Both the position numbers and the translations under genes were made by a program. Shown here piece after piece: positions 21,100 through 31,564 of a DNA stretch of 64,000 nt (position 1 is the stretch's first letter; every line of letters starts with the position of its first letter). Location of the stretch: positions 1 through 64,000 of the forward strand of contig JBFLXB010000019.1 in the NCBI GenBank assembly GCA_040757335.1, written 5' to 3'. This DNA is from Nitrospirota bacterium. GTDB taxonomy: Bacteria; Nitrospirota; Nitrospiria; 2-01-FULL-66-17. Under the pieces are notes generated by a model. It was not told the origin of the DNA. It ran no database searches and was given only the letters and a program-made list of their open reading frames with translations.

Positions 21100-22107
21100 A
21101 TGCCTTTGATCGCTCGACTCGTTCCCACCGTGACCCTCGTCATCGGCCTTGCCCACGCCATCGCCTCGGCGGCCGACGAGGTGGTGGTCTACAGTTCGAG
21201 GAACGAACAACTCATCAAACCCCTCTTCGACGCTTACACCAAGGAAACCGGCGTCCACGTACGGTTCATCACCGACAAGGAAGGCCCCCTCATCGAGCGC
21301 CTCAAGGCCGAGGGCTCCAACACCCCGGCGGACCTCCTGATCACGGTCGACGCGGGCAATTTGTGGTTCGCAGGCGACGAAGGCCTGCTGCGGGCGGTGG
21401 AATCCCACGCGCTGCGCGCCAACATTCCCGAGGCGTGGCGCGATCCCGACAACCGGTGGTTCGGGCTCACGGTCCGCGCGCGGACCATCGTGTACAACAC
21501 GAAACGCGTCAAACCGACTGACTTGTCCTCCTACGAAGACCTCGGGACCGCCAAATGGAAGAAACGGCTCTGCTTACGCACGTCGAAAAAAGTTTATAAC
21601 CAATCGCTGGTCGCGATGATGATCGCGGAGCTGGGTGAAGCCAAAACCGAGGCGATCGTCCGTTCGTGGGTCGCCAATCTCGCCACCGACGTGTTTTCCG
21701 ACGACACGGCGATGATCGAGGCAATTGCCGCGGGCCAATGTGACGTCGGCATCGCCAACACCTACTACTTCGGACGGTTCAAGAGCAAACACCCCGACGC
21801 TCCTGTTGCCTTGTTCTGGCCCAATCAGGGCGATCGCGGCGTCCACGTGAACGTCTCCGGAGGCGGCGTGACCCGCCACAGCAAACGCGCCGCCGCGGCG
21901 GTTCGTCTGCTGGAATGGCTCTCGTCCCCGTCGGCGCAGAAGATCTTTACCGAGATCGACTTCGAATATCCCGCAAATCCCTCTGTCGCGCCGTCCCCGA
22001 CCGTGGCGGCGTGGGGCACGTTTCGATCCGATCCCATCAATGTGTCGAAGGCCGGAGAGTTGCAGCGCGCGGCGGTGATGTTGATGGACCGGGCAGGCTA
22101 CCGGTAA
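21100..22107 (+). CDS. Ferric-iron ABC transporter periplasmic binding protein (FbpA/FutA family)
   Basis: A 335-residue exported protein. MPLIARLVPTVTLVIGLAHA forms the signal, cleaved near ASA-ADE. The mature part begins VVVYSSRNEQLIKPLFDAYT, the usual first strand of this iron-binding cluster. The adjacent tyrosines Y222-Y223 (ANTYYFGRF) are the conserved Fe(III) ligands. GGAG lies 6 nt before the ATG. An overlapping palindrome on the promoter suggests control by Fur. The permease gene follows after a 130-bp gap filled by a repeat element. No ATP-binding subunit is encoded beside them. Confidence 0.92.
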   Translation: MPLIARLVPTVTLVIGLAHAIASAADEVVVYSSRNEQLIKPLFDAYTKETGVHVRFITDKEGPLIERLKAEGSNTPADLLITVDAGNLWFAGDEGLLRAVESHALRANIPEAWRDPDNRWFGLTVRARTIVYNTKRVKPTDLSSYEDLGTAKWKKRLCLRTSKKVYNQSLVAMMIAELGEAKTEAIVRSWVANLATDVFSDDTAMIEAIAAGQCDVGIANTYYFGRFKSKHPDAPVALFWPNQGDRGVHVNVSGGGVTRHSKRAAAAVRLLEWLSSPSAQKIFTEIDFEYPANPSVAPSPTVAAWGTFRSDPINVSKAGELQRAAVMLMDRAGYR

Positions 22108-22111
22108 AGAT

Positions 22112-22236
22112 GAGCCTGACCATCAAGGGCCATCTGCGGCGTTGCCGCTGCGCTTCCGGTGCTCACGTACGCAACCAGTACGCTGCGCTCCGGTGCTCGC
22201 GGCGCCTAGCATCTGGCCCGTTGGTGGTCAGTCTGA
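22112..22236 (+). repeat. Dispersed stop-codon-adjacent palindromic element, copy 3
   Basis: Arms CCTGACCATCAAGGGCC and GGCCCGTTGGTGGTCAG are complementary with few mismatches but differ in sequence from other copies. The interior shows two direct copies of GCTGCGCTxCCGGTGCTC on either side of CACGTACGCAACCAGTAC. It begins 4 nt after the TAA of the binding-protein gene and ends at the ATG of the permease gene, so it fills the whole intergenic gap of this operon. Confidence 0.9.
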
Positions 22237-22237
22237 C

Positions 22238-23893
22238 ATGATCAACCCCCAAGACACTGTACTCACGCTGCATCAGAGACGTCCTCTGGACAAATGGCGG
22301 CTGGCGGCCTTTGCCATCGCGGCGTTGGTGACGTTTCCGCTGGTGGTGGTGTTGTCTTCCGTATTCGCGCCGGCGGACGAGGTGTGGCGCCATTTGGCGA
22401 CGACCGTGTTGAGCGATTTGCTGATCAACACGGTCTGGCTCGTGGCGGGCGTTGCGGCCGGGACTGCGGTGTTGGGCGTGGGGCTGGCGTGGCTCACCGC
22501 GGTCTGCGAGTTTCCTGGGCGGCGGTTCTTTGATTGGGCGCTGATGCTGCCGCTGGCGATCCCGGCGTACGTGACCGCGTTCGTCGCAGTGGCGCTGCTG
22601 GATTACGCCGGCCCGCTCCAGACCCTCTTGCGCGCGGCGCTGCCGGAGGGCTGGGCGGTGCTGCCCCCAATCAGATCACGCGGCGGAGTCATCGTGGTCA
22701 TGAGCCTGGCGCTGTATCCCTACGTGTACTTGTTGGCCCGCCAGGCGTTTCTCACCCAGGGCCGACGCGCCATGGAAGCGGCGCAAGCGCTGGGACACGG
22801 GCGCTGGGCTGGCTTTTTCCGTCTCGCCGTGCCCATGGCGAGGCCGTGGATCGTGGGTGGACTCGGGTTGGTGGTGATGGAAACGCTCGCGGACTTCGGG
22901 ACGGTCTCGGTCTTCAACTACGACACCTTTACCACGGCCATCTACAAAGCGTGGTTCGGACTCTTCTCACTCACCGCCGCGGCGCAACTGGCCTCGGTGT
23001 TGATCGTCATCGTCTTCGCGGTCCTGGCCCTGGAGCAGACCTGGCGCGGCCATGCCCGGTACGCAACCGGGGCAAAGCACGACCAGCCCGCCGAGCGAAT
23101 TGCGCTCTCCGGAGCCGCGGCGTGGTTGGCGTGTGTCGCCTGCGCCGGTGTGCTTGCGCTGGCGTTCGCCTTCCCGGTCGCCCGGCTCGCGACCTGGGGC
23201 GTTGCGAGGATTGCCGAGGATCTCGACGGCCGCGCCATCGGGTTTCTGTGGCACTCGGCCTTCTTGGGCACGGTGGCCGCTGCCCTCACGTGCGCCTGCG
23301 CATTGGTCCTGACCTACGCAAAACGCCACGGCAACGGGCTCGTCGCGGTGGCGACGCGCGTCGCTACGCTCGGCTATGCCCTGCCCGGTTCGGTGCTGGC
23401 GGTCGGCATTTTCATCCCCCTGGCGTGGCTCGATCGGCAGGTCGCAGTGGAATTTCAGGCCGTCCACCAGGAGTTGGGCCTGGTCATCCTCGGAACGCCG
23501 CTGGCCATGATCCTCGCCTACGTGGCGAGATTCCTGGCCGCGGGCTTCGGCCCCATCGAAAGCGCCATGCACCGCGTGACGCCAAACCTGGAAGAGGCGG
23601 CTCGCGGGCTGGGGGTCGGCGGGCGCCGGTTGCTGCAACGAGTCCACCTCCCCATCATCCGGAGCGGCGTGCTCACCGCCGCCACGCTCGTGTTCGTGGA
23701 CGTGATCAAGGAAATGCCGGCCACGCTGATGACCAGGCCGTTCGGGTGGGACACGCTCTCGGTGCGCATCTTCGAGCTGACCTCGGAAGGTCAGTGGGAA
23801 CAGGCCGCGCTCCCCGCGCTGGCCTTGGTCTTGGCCGGGCTACTGCCGGTGATGCTGCTCACCAGGCACGGGGCTCAAGCCTCATCGGAGTGA
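22238..23893 (+). CDS. Iron ABC transporter permease, fused double-domain (FbpB-like)
   Basis: A 551-residue inner-membrane protein with about twelve hydrophobic segments and two binding-protein-dependent permease domains. The two EAA loops that contact the ATPase are visible as EAAQALGHGRWAGFFRLAVP and EEAARGLGVGGRRLLQRVHL. The double-domain layout is typical of FbpB/FutB ferric transporters and pairs with the binding protein just upstream. ATG 22238 is the first start after the repeat; there is no Shine-Dalgarno site, because the repeat ends against the start. The open frame reaches into the repeat to 22142 but that part is repeat sequence. The ATPase must be supplied from elsewhere. Confidence 0.92.
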   Translation: MINPQDTVLTLHQRRPLDKWRLAAFAIAALVTFPLVVVLSSVFAPADEVWRHLATTVLSDLLINTVWLVAGVAAGTAVLGVGLAWLTAVCEFPGRRFFDWALMLPLAIPAYVTAFVAVALLDYAGPLQTLLRAALPEGWAVLPPIRSRGGVIVVMSLALYPYVYLLARQAFLTQGRRAMEAAQALGHGRWAGFFRLAVPMARPWIVGGLGLVVMETLADFGTVSVFNYDTFTTAIYKAWFGLFSLTAAAQLASVLIVIVFAVLALEQTWRGHARYATGAKHDQPAERIALSGAAAWLACVACAGVLALAFAFPVARLATWGVARIAEDLDGRAIGFLWHSAFLGTVAAALTCACALVLTYAKRHGNGLVAVATRVATLGYALPGSVLAVGIFIPLAWLDRQVAVEFQAVHQELGLVILGTPLAMILAYVARFLAAGFGPIESAMHRVTPNLEEAARGLGVGGRRLLQRVHLPIIRSGVLTAATLVFVDVIKEMPATLMTRPFGWDTLSVRIFELTSEGQWEQAALPALALVLAGLLPVMLLTRHGAQASSE

Positions 23894-23907
23894 GCGGGGT
23901 CTAGAGC

Positions 23908-25071
23908 TTAAGGGGCCGGGATAATCTGGTAGACTGTACCGTTCGCCGATAAGATATATAACTCGCCGTCCGCGCCTTCGCCGAACGAGAGAATACTTCC
24001 GAGGCTTCCGAAGGCCCATTCCCGCTGTTCCGTGGCGGCGCCGTTCGCGTAGCGAAAGCTGCGCACCCACCCGTCACAGTAGTCCGCGTAGAAATACGTT
24101 CCCTGTAGCGACGGGATGGCCGCGCCGCGGTAGACAAAGCCGCCCGTGATTGAACAGCCCTCGGCATGCCCGTACTCGATAACGGGAAGCGTGAGCCCGC
24201 TCTGATCGCAGCCGCTCGACGGCTCGTAGCAGTGAAATCCCTCCATGATGTCCCACCCGTAGTTCGCGCCCGCAGTGGTGGCAGACACCACGTTGACCTC
24301 TTCCCACGCGCTCTGTCCGACGTCCGCGATATACAGACGCCCAGCGGTCCGATCAAAGGCCCAGCGCCACGGGTTTCGCAGCCCGAGCGCCCAGATCTCC
24401 CCCCGCGCCCCTGGCGTCCCCACAAACGGATTGTCGGGAGGGATCGCATACGGATCCCCGGCATCCACGTCGAGGCGCAGCAGCTTGCCGAGCAGCGTGT
24501 TCGGGTTCTGACCATTCTCGTCCGGATCGCCCCCACCGCCCCCGTCTCCGGTTCCGATGTAGAGCTTGCCATCGGTCCCGAACGCGAGCATGCCGCCGTT
24601 GTGGTTCGTTTGCGTGGAGTGCGCAACGGACAGAATCAGGTGGGCTGATCCCTCATTCGCCAGGTTCGGATCCGCGCTCACCGTGTACCGCTCGACCGTG
24701 ATGTCTCCGTTCGGAGCCGTGTAGTACACGTAAAAGAAGCCATTCGCCGCGTAGGATGGGTGAAAGGCCAGCCCCAGCAACCCGCGCTCCCCGCCGCTAC
24801 TGATCTGACCGACCAGATCGAGAAACGAAGTGGGAAGCAGCGCGCCGTTTTCAACGATACGAATGCGGCCGGGTTGCTCGACGATGAACAGTCTCGGGTC
24901 GAACGCCGGAGCCGTCAGGAGTAGGGGGTTGGACAAGCCGGAGACAACGGGTTCGACCCGGAGGGCAATTGGCGACTGGGTACCAGTCCCCGAGTCGTTG
25001 GGACAGGCCGTGAGCAGAAGCGCAAGACCACACACGACGCAGAGCAGAGAGCCGGATCGGCGTGGCTGCAT
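23908..25071 (-). CDS. PQQ-dependent aldose/sorbosone dehydrogenase-like lipoprotein
   Basis: A 387-residue lipoprotein (lipobox LLTAC, Cys23) with a six-bladed beta-propeller of the glucose/sorbosone dehydrogenase family. Markers are RLFIVEQPGRIRIVENG, GGERGLLGLAFHP with the catalytic His region, NHNGGMLAFGTDGKLYIGTG, ALGLRNPWRWAFD, and YGWDIMEGFHCYE. Enzymes of this class oxidise sugars in the periplasm using PQQ and Ca2+; the true substrate here is unknown and some relatives lack activity. It has its own promoter with a very short leader and no Shine-Dalgarno site. It converges with the permease gene with 14 bp between stops. Confidence 0.88.
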   Translation of the reverse strand: MQPRRSGSLLCVVCGLALLLTACPNDSGTGTQSPIALRVEPVVSGLSNPLLLTAPAFDPRLFIVEQPGRIRIVENGALLPTSFLDLVGQISSGGERGLLGLAFHPSYAANGFFYVYYTAPNGDITVERYTVSADPNLANEGSAHLILSVAHSTQTNHNGGMLAFGTDGKLYIGTGDGGGGGDPDENGQNPNTLLGKLLRLDVDAGDPYAIPPDNPFVGTPGARGEIWALGLRNPWRWAFDRTAGRLYIADVGQSAWEEVNVVSATTAGANYGWDIMEGFHCYEPSSGCDQSGLTLPVIEYGHAEGCSITGGFVYRGAAIPSLQGTYFYADYCDGWVRSFRYANGAATEQREWAFGSLGSILSFGEGADGELYILSANGTVYQIIPAP

Positions 25072-25081
25072 GTTAACGTAA

Positions 25082-25110
25082 CTTTTAACAAGCGAGGACG
25101 ACTAGGTCAA
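25082..25110 (-). promoter_or_regulatory. Probable promoter of the sugar dehydrogenase gene
   Basis: On the minus strand TTGACC (25110-25105) and TAAAAG (25087-25082) are spaced 17 bp. Transcription would begin about 4 nt before the ATG at 25071. Confidence 0.45.
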
Positions 25111-25242
25111 GCCGATGCACTAGTCACTGCTTGGAGGGTCGCAGTCACCTCAGCCCCTGCCGAATCAAACGCGCAGGGCCTTCGCGGATAACAAATGCAC
25201 GCGGTCGCGGACCGTGTAAAGACTTTAAAAGAACGTACCGAT

Positions 25243-25288
25243 CAAAATAAAGCGAAGGGGCACCGCCAACTAGGCGGGGCCCCTTCGG
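25243..25288 (-). terminator. Terminator of the ribosomal array after rplQ
   Basis: On the minus strand CGAAGGGGC, CCCGCC, a TAGTT loop, GGCGGT and GCCCCTTCG form a long stem, followed by a T-rich tract (CTTTATTTTGA). It begins 25 bp after the rplQ stop and closes the 35-kb minus-strand array. Confidence 0.9.
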
Positions 25289-25311
25289 CAACTGACTCTG
25301 GTTGAGATAGG

Positions 25312-25755
25312 CTACTCTGCTTTGGCCTTCGCCGCCTCAGCCTTTTCCTTCTTCGCGCCCTTGCCCTTCTTCTCCGGCCCGGCCGTGGTGACCTTGGGCT
25401 TCATTTCGGTCAGCTCGATCACGGCCATGGCGGCGCCGTCGCCGAGGCGTCGGCGGGATTGGAGCACGCGGGTGTAGCCGCCGGCGCGGTTCGTGAAGCG
25501 CGGGCCGATGTCGGAGAACAAAGTGCGGACTACGGATTCTTTCTGGATGAAGGCCAGCGCGCGTCGCCGAGAGGCCAGGTCGCCGCGTTTGGCCAGCGTG
25601 ATCATTTTGTCGGTGAACGACCGGATCTCCTTGGCTTTCGGAACCGTGGTTTCGATCCGCTCGTGCTCCAATAGCGAGGTCACCAGCGAGCGATACAGGG
25701 CGCGCCGATGGCCGCTGTTTCGGCCCAAGGCTCGGCCGGCTTTGCGATGGCGCAT
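25312..25755 (-). CDS. rplQ: Ribosomal protein bL17
   Basis: A 147-residue large-subunit protein beginning [20 protein letters not shown] and carrying the conserved [18 protein letters not shown] segment. The conserved core ends near residue 118. A C-terminal tail of about 28 residues is almost only Lys, Ala and Glu ([13 protein letters not shown]), so the protein is longer than the usual 115-130 residues. It starts 1 nt after the rpoA stop and is the last gene of the alpha operon. Confidence 0.97.
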   Translation of the reverse strand: MRHRKAGRALGRNSGHRRALYRSLVTSLLEHERIETTVPKAKEIRSFTDKMITLAKRGDLASRRRALAFIQKESVVRTLFSDIGPRFTNRAGGYTRVLQSRRRLGDGAAMAVIELTEMKPKVTTAGPEKKGKGAKKEKAEAAKAKAE

Positions 25756-25756
25756 G

Positions 25757-26797
<1,041 letters not shown>

Positions 26798-26848
26798 AGC
26801 ATCATCTCCACCCTAGCCTGCATTCGCCACCGCGTCCTGCGGCTCGAT

Positions 26849-27475
26849 CTATCGCGAGTACAGCTCGACTACGAGCTGCTCGTTGACCGGCAGGGCGATC
26901 TCTTCCTTGGTCGGGAGCTCCTTGACTCGACCGGTACAGTGGGTCTTGTCCACCTCCAGCCACGATGGAACACCGCGCCCGTCCACGCCTTCGAGCGCCT
27001 TTTGGACCGGTAACATCGACCGCGACGACTCGTGGACCGACACGGTCGCACCCGGCACGACCAGAAACGAGGGAATGTCCACCTTCTTCCCGTTGACCTG
27101 AAAATGGCCGTGCCGGACCAACTGCCTGGCCTCCCGACGCGACGACGCGAATCCCAACCGATAGACCACGTTGTCCAACCGGCGCTCGAGCAAGACCAAC
27201 AGGTTCTCGCCGGTAATACCCTTCATACGCTCCGCCCGGTGAAAATACCCGCGGAACTGGCGTTCCAGCAGCCCGTAGATCCGCTTGAGCTTTTGTTTCT
27301 CGCGGAGCTGGAGGCTGTACTCGGACGTCCGCATCCGACCCTGCCCGTGTTGACCCGGGGGGTAACTCCGACGGTCCACCGCGCACTTGTCCGAGTAACA
27401 GCGCGTTCCCTTGAGAAACAACTTCGTGCCCTCGCGACGGCACAGCCGGCACACCGGCCCTAAATATCGTCCCAC
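26849..27475 (-). CDS. rpsD: Ribosomal protein uS4
   Basis: A 208-residue small-subunit assembly protein with an S4 RNA-binding domain ([20 protein letters not shown]). It keeps four N-terminal cysteines (CRLC and CYSDKC), which in zinc-binding S4 proteins hold a Zn2+ ion. The start is GTG with AAGGAG 8 nt upstream. It lies between rpsK and rpoA, the usual alpha-operon order; S4 is the autoregulator of this operon in E. coli. Confidence 0.97.
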   Translation of the reverse strand: MGRYLGPVCRLCRREGTKLFLKGTRCYSDKCAVDRRSYPPGQHGQGRMRTSEYSLQLREKQKLKRIYGLLERQFRGYFHRAERMKGITGENLLVLLERRLDNVVYRLGFASSRREARQLVRHGHFQVNGKKVDIPSFLVVPGATVSVHESSRSMLPVQKALEGVDGRGVPSWLEVDKTHCTGRVKELPTKEEIALPVNEQLVVELYSR

Positions 27476-27487
27476 TTGGTCTTCTCC

Positions 27488-27874
27488 TTAAACTCGGCGG
27501 CGTTTCGGCGGCCGACACCCATTATGCGGGATCGGCGTCACGTCCCGAATAAGATTGATCTTGAGGCCGGCCACCTGCAACGCCCGGATCGCGGATTCGC
27601 GACCCGATCCCGGCCCCTTGACGTACACGTCCACTTGCCGCATCCCGTGTTCCATGGCTTTTTTGGCGGCCGCGTCCGCGGCCCGCTGCGCGGCGAACGG
27701 GGTGCTCTTGCGAGACCCCTTAAACCCCTGGTTGCCCGCGCTGGCCCAGACCACCACGTTGCCGGCCAGATCGGTCAGGGTGACGATCGTATTGTTGAAC
27801 GAAGCCTGCACGTGCGCCACGCCCGTTTGCACGTGTTTGCGTTCCTTCTTTTTGCCGACTTTCTTATTGACCAT
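27488..27874 (-). CDS. rpsK: Ribosomal protein uS11
   Basis: A 128-residue platform protein with [20 protein letters not shown] and the C-terminal [14 protein letters not shown] signature. ATG 27874 ([15 protein letters not shown]) is preferred over an upstream in-frame start at 27913, because GAGGGGGAG precedes it directly and the family normally begins close to this point. It follows rpsM with a 63-bp gap. Confidence 0.96.
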   Translation of the reverse strand: MVNKKVGKKKERKHVQTGVAHVQASFNNTIVTLTDLAGNVVVWASAGNQGFKGSRKSTPFAAQRAADAAAKKAMEHGMRQVDVYVKGPGSGRESAIRALQVAGLKINLIRDVTPIPHNGCRPPKRRRV

Positions 27875-27937
27875 ACTCCCCCTCGCATCCTCGCTCGCGC
27901 ACCGTCTCGTCACGGACGGGCGTACAGCCGTACGCCC

Positions 27938-28315
27938 CTACTTTTCTTTTTTCTTCGCGCCGATCCCGCGTCGGTTCGGTCCCTTCCGGGTCTTGGCGTT
28001 GGTGTGCGTTCGCTGACCCCGAACCGGGAGGCCGCGGCGGTGACGCAGCCCACGATAACACCCGATGTCCATCAGACGCTTGATGTTCATCGCCGTCTCG
28101 CGGCGGAGATCCCCCTCCACCTTGTACTCGCGGTCGACGATGTCCCTCAGGCGGACCACCTCGCCTTCCTGGAGGGCCTTGACCCGCGTGGCGGGATCCA
28201 CGTTCGCCTGCCGCAAAATCTTGAGCGCCGAGGACCGACCGATGCCGTAGATCGCGGTCAACCCGATCTCGACCCGCTTGTCCCGCGGCAAATCAATTCC
28301 AGCGATACGCGCCAT
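27938..28315 (-). CDS. rpsM: Ribosomal protein uS13
   Basis: A 125-residue head protein that contacts the P-site tRNA and the large subunit. It begins [20 protein letters not shown] and contains the invariant [25 protein letters not shown] lies 5 nt before the ATG. Repeat copy 4 separates it from rpmJ upstream. Confidence 0.97.
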   Translation of the reverse strand: MARIAGIDLPRDKRVEIGLTAIYGIGRSSALKILRQANVDPATRVKALQEGEVVRLRDIVDREYKVEGDLRRETAMNIKRLMDIGCYRGLRHRRGLPVRGQRTHTNAKTRKGPNRRGIGAKKKEK

Positions 28316-28348
28316 ATCTTCTCCTAAATACTAGTCTCGAAATCCATC

Positions 28349-28470
28349 AGCCTGTTCAGGAACGCGCCAGATGCAAGGCGGAGTGAGCACCGCACCGCAG
28401 CGTACTCGGTATGTACGTGAGGAGCGGATGCGCAGCGACAACGCCGCAGATGGCCGTTCATGGACAGGCT
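28349..28470 (-). repeat. Dispersed stop-codon-adjacent palindromic element, copy 4
   Basis: Arms AGCCTGTTCAGGAACGCGCC and GGCCGTTCATGGACAGGCT are the commonest arm type. Between them are ATGCAAGGCGGAG, a GTACTCGGTATGTACGTGAG core and GCGACAACGCCGCAG. It starts one base after the TAG of rpmJ in the direction of transcription and lies between rpmJ and rpsM. Confidence 0.92.
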
Positions 28471-28471
28471 C

Positions 28472-28585
28472 CTACCCTTGTCGCTGTTTGTGCCGCGGGT
28501 TCTCGCAAATTACGCGAACGACTCCGCGACGCTTGATGATCTTGCACTTCGCACAAATCGTTTTAATCGATGATCGCACTTTCAT
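28472..28585 (-). CDS. rpmJ: Ribosomal protein bL36
   Basis: A 37-residue zinc-binding large-subunit protein, [20 protein letters not shown] then [17 protein letters not shown]. The three Cys and one His of the zinc site (C-x2-C, C, H) are present, so this is the zinc form. GGGGGAA precedes the ATG. It lies between infA and rpsM, the usual order. Confidence 0.97.
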   Translation of the reverse strand: MKVRSSIKTICAKCKIIKRRGVVRVICENPRHKQRQG

Positions 28586-28598
28586 GCCGGTTCCCCCA

Positions 28599-28820
28599 CT
28601 ACTTGCTGAAACGGTACGTGATGCGTCCCCTGGTCAGATCGTACTGCGACAATTCGACCGTGACCTTGTCCCCGGGGAGGATCTTGATATAGTGCATCCG
28701 CATCTTCCCGGAAATATGCGCCAACACCTTGTGGCCGTTCTCCAGCGCCACCCGGAACATGGCGTTGGGGAGGGGTTCGACAATCGTCCCCTGCACTTCG
28801 ATTGTATCTTCCTTCGCCAT
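28599..28820 (-). CDS. infA: Translation initiation factor IF-1
   Basis: A 73-residue OB-fold protein, [20 protein letters not shown] to GRITYRFSK, that binds the ribosomal A site with IF-2 and IF-3. ATG 28820 gives the exact family length; the open frame continues upstream in map sequence. It starts 8 nt after the map stop. Confidence 0.98.
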   Translation of the reverse strand: MAKEDTIEVQGTIVEPLPNAMFRVALENGHKVLAHISGKMRMHYIKILPGDKVTVELSQYDLTRGRITYRFSK

Positions 28821-28828
28821 CGTCTCCG

Positions 28829-29581
28829 TTACGCCGCGCGCGTCAGCACTTTCGGGCCTTCGGCGGTCAGGGCGATGGTGTGCTCGAAGTGCGCCGACAG
28901 CTTCCGGTCTCTGGTCACCACGGTCCACCGATCGGCCAACACCTCCACTTCGCTCCCACCGACGTTGACCATCGGCTCGATCGCCAACACCAATCCCTGT
29001 TTGAGCCGAGGCCCCTCCCCGGGTTTTCCGAAGTTCGGCACCTGCGGATCCTCGTGGAGACTCCGGCCGATGCCGTGGCCCACGAAATCAGTCACCACGG
29101 AGTACCCTTCACGCTCGGCCACCGACTGGATCGCGTGCGAGACATCGGACAACCGATTGCCCACGTTCACCTGCGCCAACCCGGCGTCCAAGGCATCTTC
29201 CGTGACGCGGATGAGCCGAGCCGCCTCCTCCGAAATCTGGCCGACCGGCAAGGTCACCGCCGCGTCGCCGTGATACCCTTCGACAATCGCGCCCACGTCC
29301 ACGCCGATAATGTCGCCTTCCTCGAGCCGTTTCTGCGGCGACGGGATGCCGTGCACCACCTCTTCGTTCACCGAGGTGCACAACGTCGCCGGGAATCCCC
29401 GGTACCCCTTGAACGCGGGCCGTGCGCCCTCACGCACGATGAAATCCTCGGCCCAGCGATCCAGTTCGGCGGTGGTGACGCCGGGCTTGACCCGTTCACG
29501 GAGGAACGCGATGGTCGATGCCACGACCCGACTGGCTTGGGCGATCAGTTCGATCTCCTGCGGTGTCTTCAAGATGATCAT
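28829..29581 (-). CDS. map: Type I methionine aminopeptidase
   Basis: A 250-residue metalloprotease that removes the initiator Met from new proteins. Metal ligands are in [20 protein letters not shown] (two Asp), [20 protein letters not shown] (His), LAIEPMVNV (Glu) and a final Glu. Its ATG overlaps the adk stop (ATGA), and it sits in the secY-adk-map-infA order common in bacteria. Confidence 0.97.
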   Translation of the reverse strand: MIILKTPQEIELIAQASRVVASTIAFLRERVKPGVTTAELDRWAEDFIVREGARPAFKGYRGFPATLCTSVNEEVVHGIPSPQKRLEEGDIIGVDVGAIVEGYHGDAAVTLPVGQISEEAARLIRVTEDALDAGLAQVNVGNRLSDVSHAIQSVAEREGYSVVTDFVGHGIGRSLHEDPQVPNFGKPGEGPRLKQGLVLAIEPMVNVGGSEVEVLADRWTVVTRDRKLSAHFEHTIALTAEGPKVLTRAA

Positions 29582-30234
29582 ACCGCCCGCGGCGAGAGCA
29601 GCGCCGCCTCAACGCGCGCCGCGACCTGCTCGATCGGCGCCGAGCCGTCGATCATCGTCAACAGGCCGCGCGCTTGATAATACGCCAGGAGCGGCGCGGT
29701 TTCACGCTCGTACACCGCCAATCGTTTCCGTATCGTCTCCTCGCGGTCGTCGTCACGCTGGATGAGTTCGGTTCCGCACGCCCCACATCGGGTCCCTTGC
29801 GGCGACGGGTCGTATTTCACGTGATACACCCTCCCGCATTTCGGACACCCGCGTCGGCCGGACAGACGATCCACGATCAGGTCGGCCCCCGCTTGAAACG
29901 CGACCGCGCGGTCCAGCCGTTCGCCGCGCGACGCGAGCATCGCGTCCAGCGCTTCCGCCTGGGGAATCGTCCGCGGAAATCCGTCCAAGAGATACCCCGG
30001 CTTGGTGTCGTCGGCTTTCAGGCGCTCGGCCAGCATCCCGATCACGACTTCATCGGGCACCAATGCGCCAGCCTCCATAAACGTCTTGGCCTGACGGCCC
30101 AACGGCGTATTGTTGCGCACCGCTTCCCGCAGCACGTCGCCGGTGGAGATCTTCGCGATCCCCTGCGCCGCGGCCAACCGTTGCGCCTGCGTGCCCTTGC
30201 CCACCCCCGGGGGGCCGATAAAGACCACCCTCAC
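29578..30234 (-). CDS. adk: Adenylate kinase
   Basis: A 218-residue enzyme that interconverts 2 ADP with ATP plus AMP. The P-loop GPPGVGKGTQ is at residues 7-16, LLDGFPRTIPQAEALD covers the AMP-binding region, and the LID carries a zinc-type cysteine set (CPKCG and CGACG). GTG 30234 is the start, 2 nt after the secY stop; a longer frame continues through secY on this strand but is a shadow. Confidence 0.97.
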   Translation of the reverse strand: MRVVFIGPPGVGKGTQAQRLAAAQGIAKISTGDVLREAVRNNTPLGRQAKTFMEAGALVPDEVVIGMLAERLKADDTKPGYLLDGFPRTIPQAEALDAMLASRGERLDRAVAFQAGADLIVDRLSGRRGCPKCGRVYHVKYDPSPQGTRCGACGTELIQRDDDREETIRKRLAVYERETAPLLAYYQARGLLTMIDGSAPIEQVAARVEAALLSPRAV

Positions 30235-30236
30235 CG

Positions 30237-31550
30237 CTACCCGCTGCGGCCCTTGAGCCGCCCCTTCCGCATAAAGCCTTCGTAGTTTCTGGTGATCATG
30301 TGGGTCTCGATCTGCTGCGCGGTGTCGAGGCCCACTCCAACGACGATCAGCAGCGACGTGCCGCCGAAGAAGAACGGCAGCCCGGCTTGATAGATCAACA
30401 ACTCCGGAATCACGCAGACGACGGCGAGGTAAATCGACCCGGCAAACGTCACGCGGGTCAGCACCCGGTAAATGTAGTCCGACGTCTTCTGCCCCGGTCT
30501 GATCCCGGGAATGAACCCGCCGTACTTTTTCATGTTGTCCGCCATGTCCACCGGATTCAAGACCACCGCGGTGTAAAAGAACGCGAAAAAGATGATCAAC
30601 CCGACGTACAACACCGTGTACAACGCCGAACCCGGCGCCAGTTGCTGCGAGAGGCTCTGCACCCACGCGATCTGGATGAACCCCGCGATCGTGGCCGGAA
30701 ACGCGATCAGGCTCGACGCGAAGATCGGCGGGATCACGCCCGCGGTATTGATCTTGAGCGGAATGTGCGTGTTCTGTCCCCCATAGACCCGACGTCCCAC
30801 CACCCGTTTGGCGTACTGCACCGGCACCTTTCGCCGCCCGCTTTCCAGGAACACGATCGCCGCGGTCACGCCCACCATCATGACGGCCAGCGCGATCAGG
30901 AACACGCTGCTCAACTGCCCCGTGTCCCACAGGTTATAGGTGTTGATGAGCGCGCTGGGAATGTTCGCCACGATCCCCGCGAAGATGATCAACGAAATCC
31001 CGTTCCCGATGCCGCGTTCGGTGATCTGCTCTCCGAGCCACATGAGAAAGGCCGTGCCCGCCGTGATGGTGATCATGGTCATCAGGCGGAACGACCAGCC
31101 CGGTTGCTGTACGAACACCCCGCCGTTCATCTTCTCCAACCCCACGGCGATGCCGAACGATTGAATAAGGCCGATGCCGATGGTCCCGTACCGCGTGTAC
31201 TGGATGATCTTCTTGCGCCCCCGCTCCCCCTCCTTCGCCAACTTGGTCAGGGCCGGCACCACCACCGTCAACAACTGCAGGATGATGGAGGCCGAAATGT
31301 ACGGCATGATCCCCAGGGCCACGATGGTGACTCTGGCCAGCGCGCCGCCGGAGAACATGTCCAGAAAACCCATCAGGGCGCCGCCTTCCTGATGGAGGAA
31401 CTTGCTCAGTTCTTCGCCGTTGATACCCGGGGTCGGCACGTGCGCCGCGACGCGGTACACGGCCAGCATCGCCAACGTGAAGAAAATCCGCTGGCGCAGC
31501 TCCGGAATCTTGAAGACGTTCTGGAGATTCGTGACGAGCCGTTCGAACAC
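30237..31550 (-). CDS. secY: Protein translocase channel subunit SecY
   Basis: A 437-residue inner-membrane protein with ten transmembrane segments, forming the SecYEG channel for export and membrane insertion. Signature stretches are VPTPGINGEELSKFL, ALGIMPYISASIILQLL (plug region) and RPGQKTSDYIYRVLTRVTF. GTG start with AAGGGA 7 nt upstream. SecE is encoded in the same array at 57.6 kb. Confidence 0.98.
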   Translation of the reverse strand: MFERLVTNLQNVFKIPELRQRIFFTLAMLAVYRVAAHVPTPGINGEELSKFLHQEGGALMGFLDMFSGGALARVTIVALGIMPYISASIILQLLTVVVPALTKLAKEGERGRKKIIQYTRYGTIGIGLIQSFGIAVGLEKMNGGVFVQQPGWSFRLMTMITITAGTAFLMWLGEQITERGIGNGISLIIFAGIVANIPSALINTYNLWDTGQLSSVFLIALAVMMVGVTAAIVFLESGRRKVPVQYAKRVVGRRVYGGQNTHIPLKINTAGVIPPIFASSLIAFPATIAGFIQIAWVQSLSQQLAPGSALYTVLYVGLIIFFAFFYTAVVLNPVDMADNMKKYGGFIPGIRPGQKTSDYIYRVLTRVTFAGSIYLAVVCVIPELLIYQAGLPFFFGGTSLLIVVGVGLDTAQQIETHMITRNYEGFMRKGRLKGRSG

Positions 31551-31564
31551 GCGGTCGTCCCTTC

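Noticed and set aside
22142-22237. N-terminal extension of the iron permease, and similar RRCRCAS-type peptides elsewhere
   Set aside because: These residues are translations of the dispersed repeat, recurring in other frames at other copies, so they are not protein-coding by function.
28349-28470. Repeat copies as a CRISPR array or insertion sequence
   Set aside because: Copies are far apart with no spacer pattern and no cas genes; the element is too short to encode a transposase and shows no clear target duplication.
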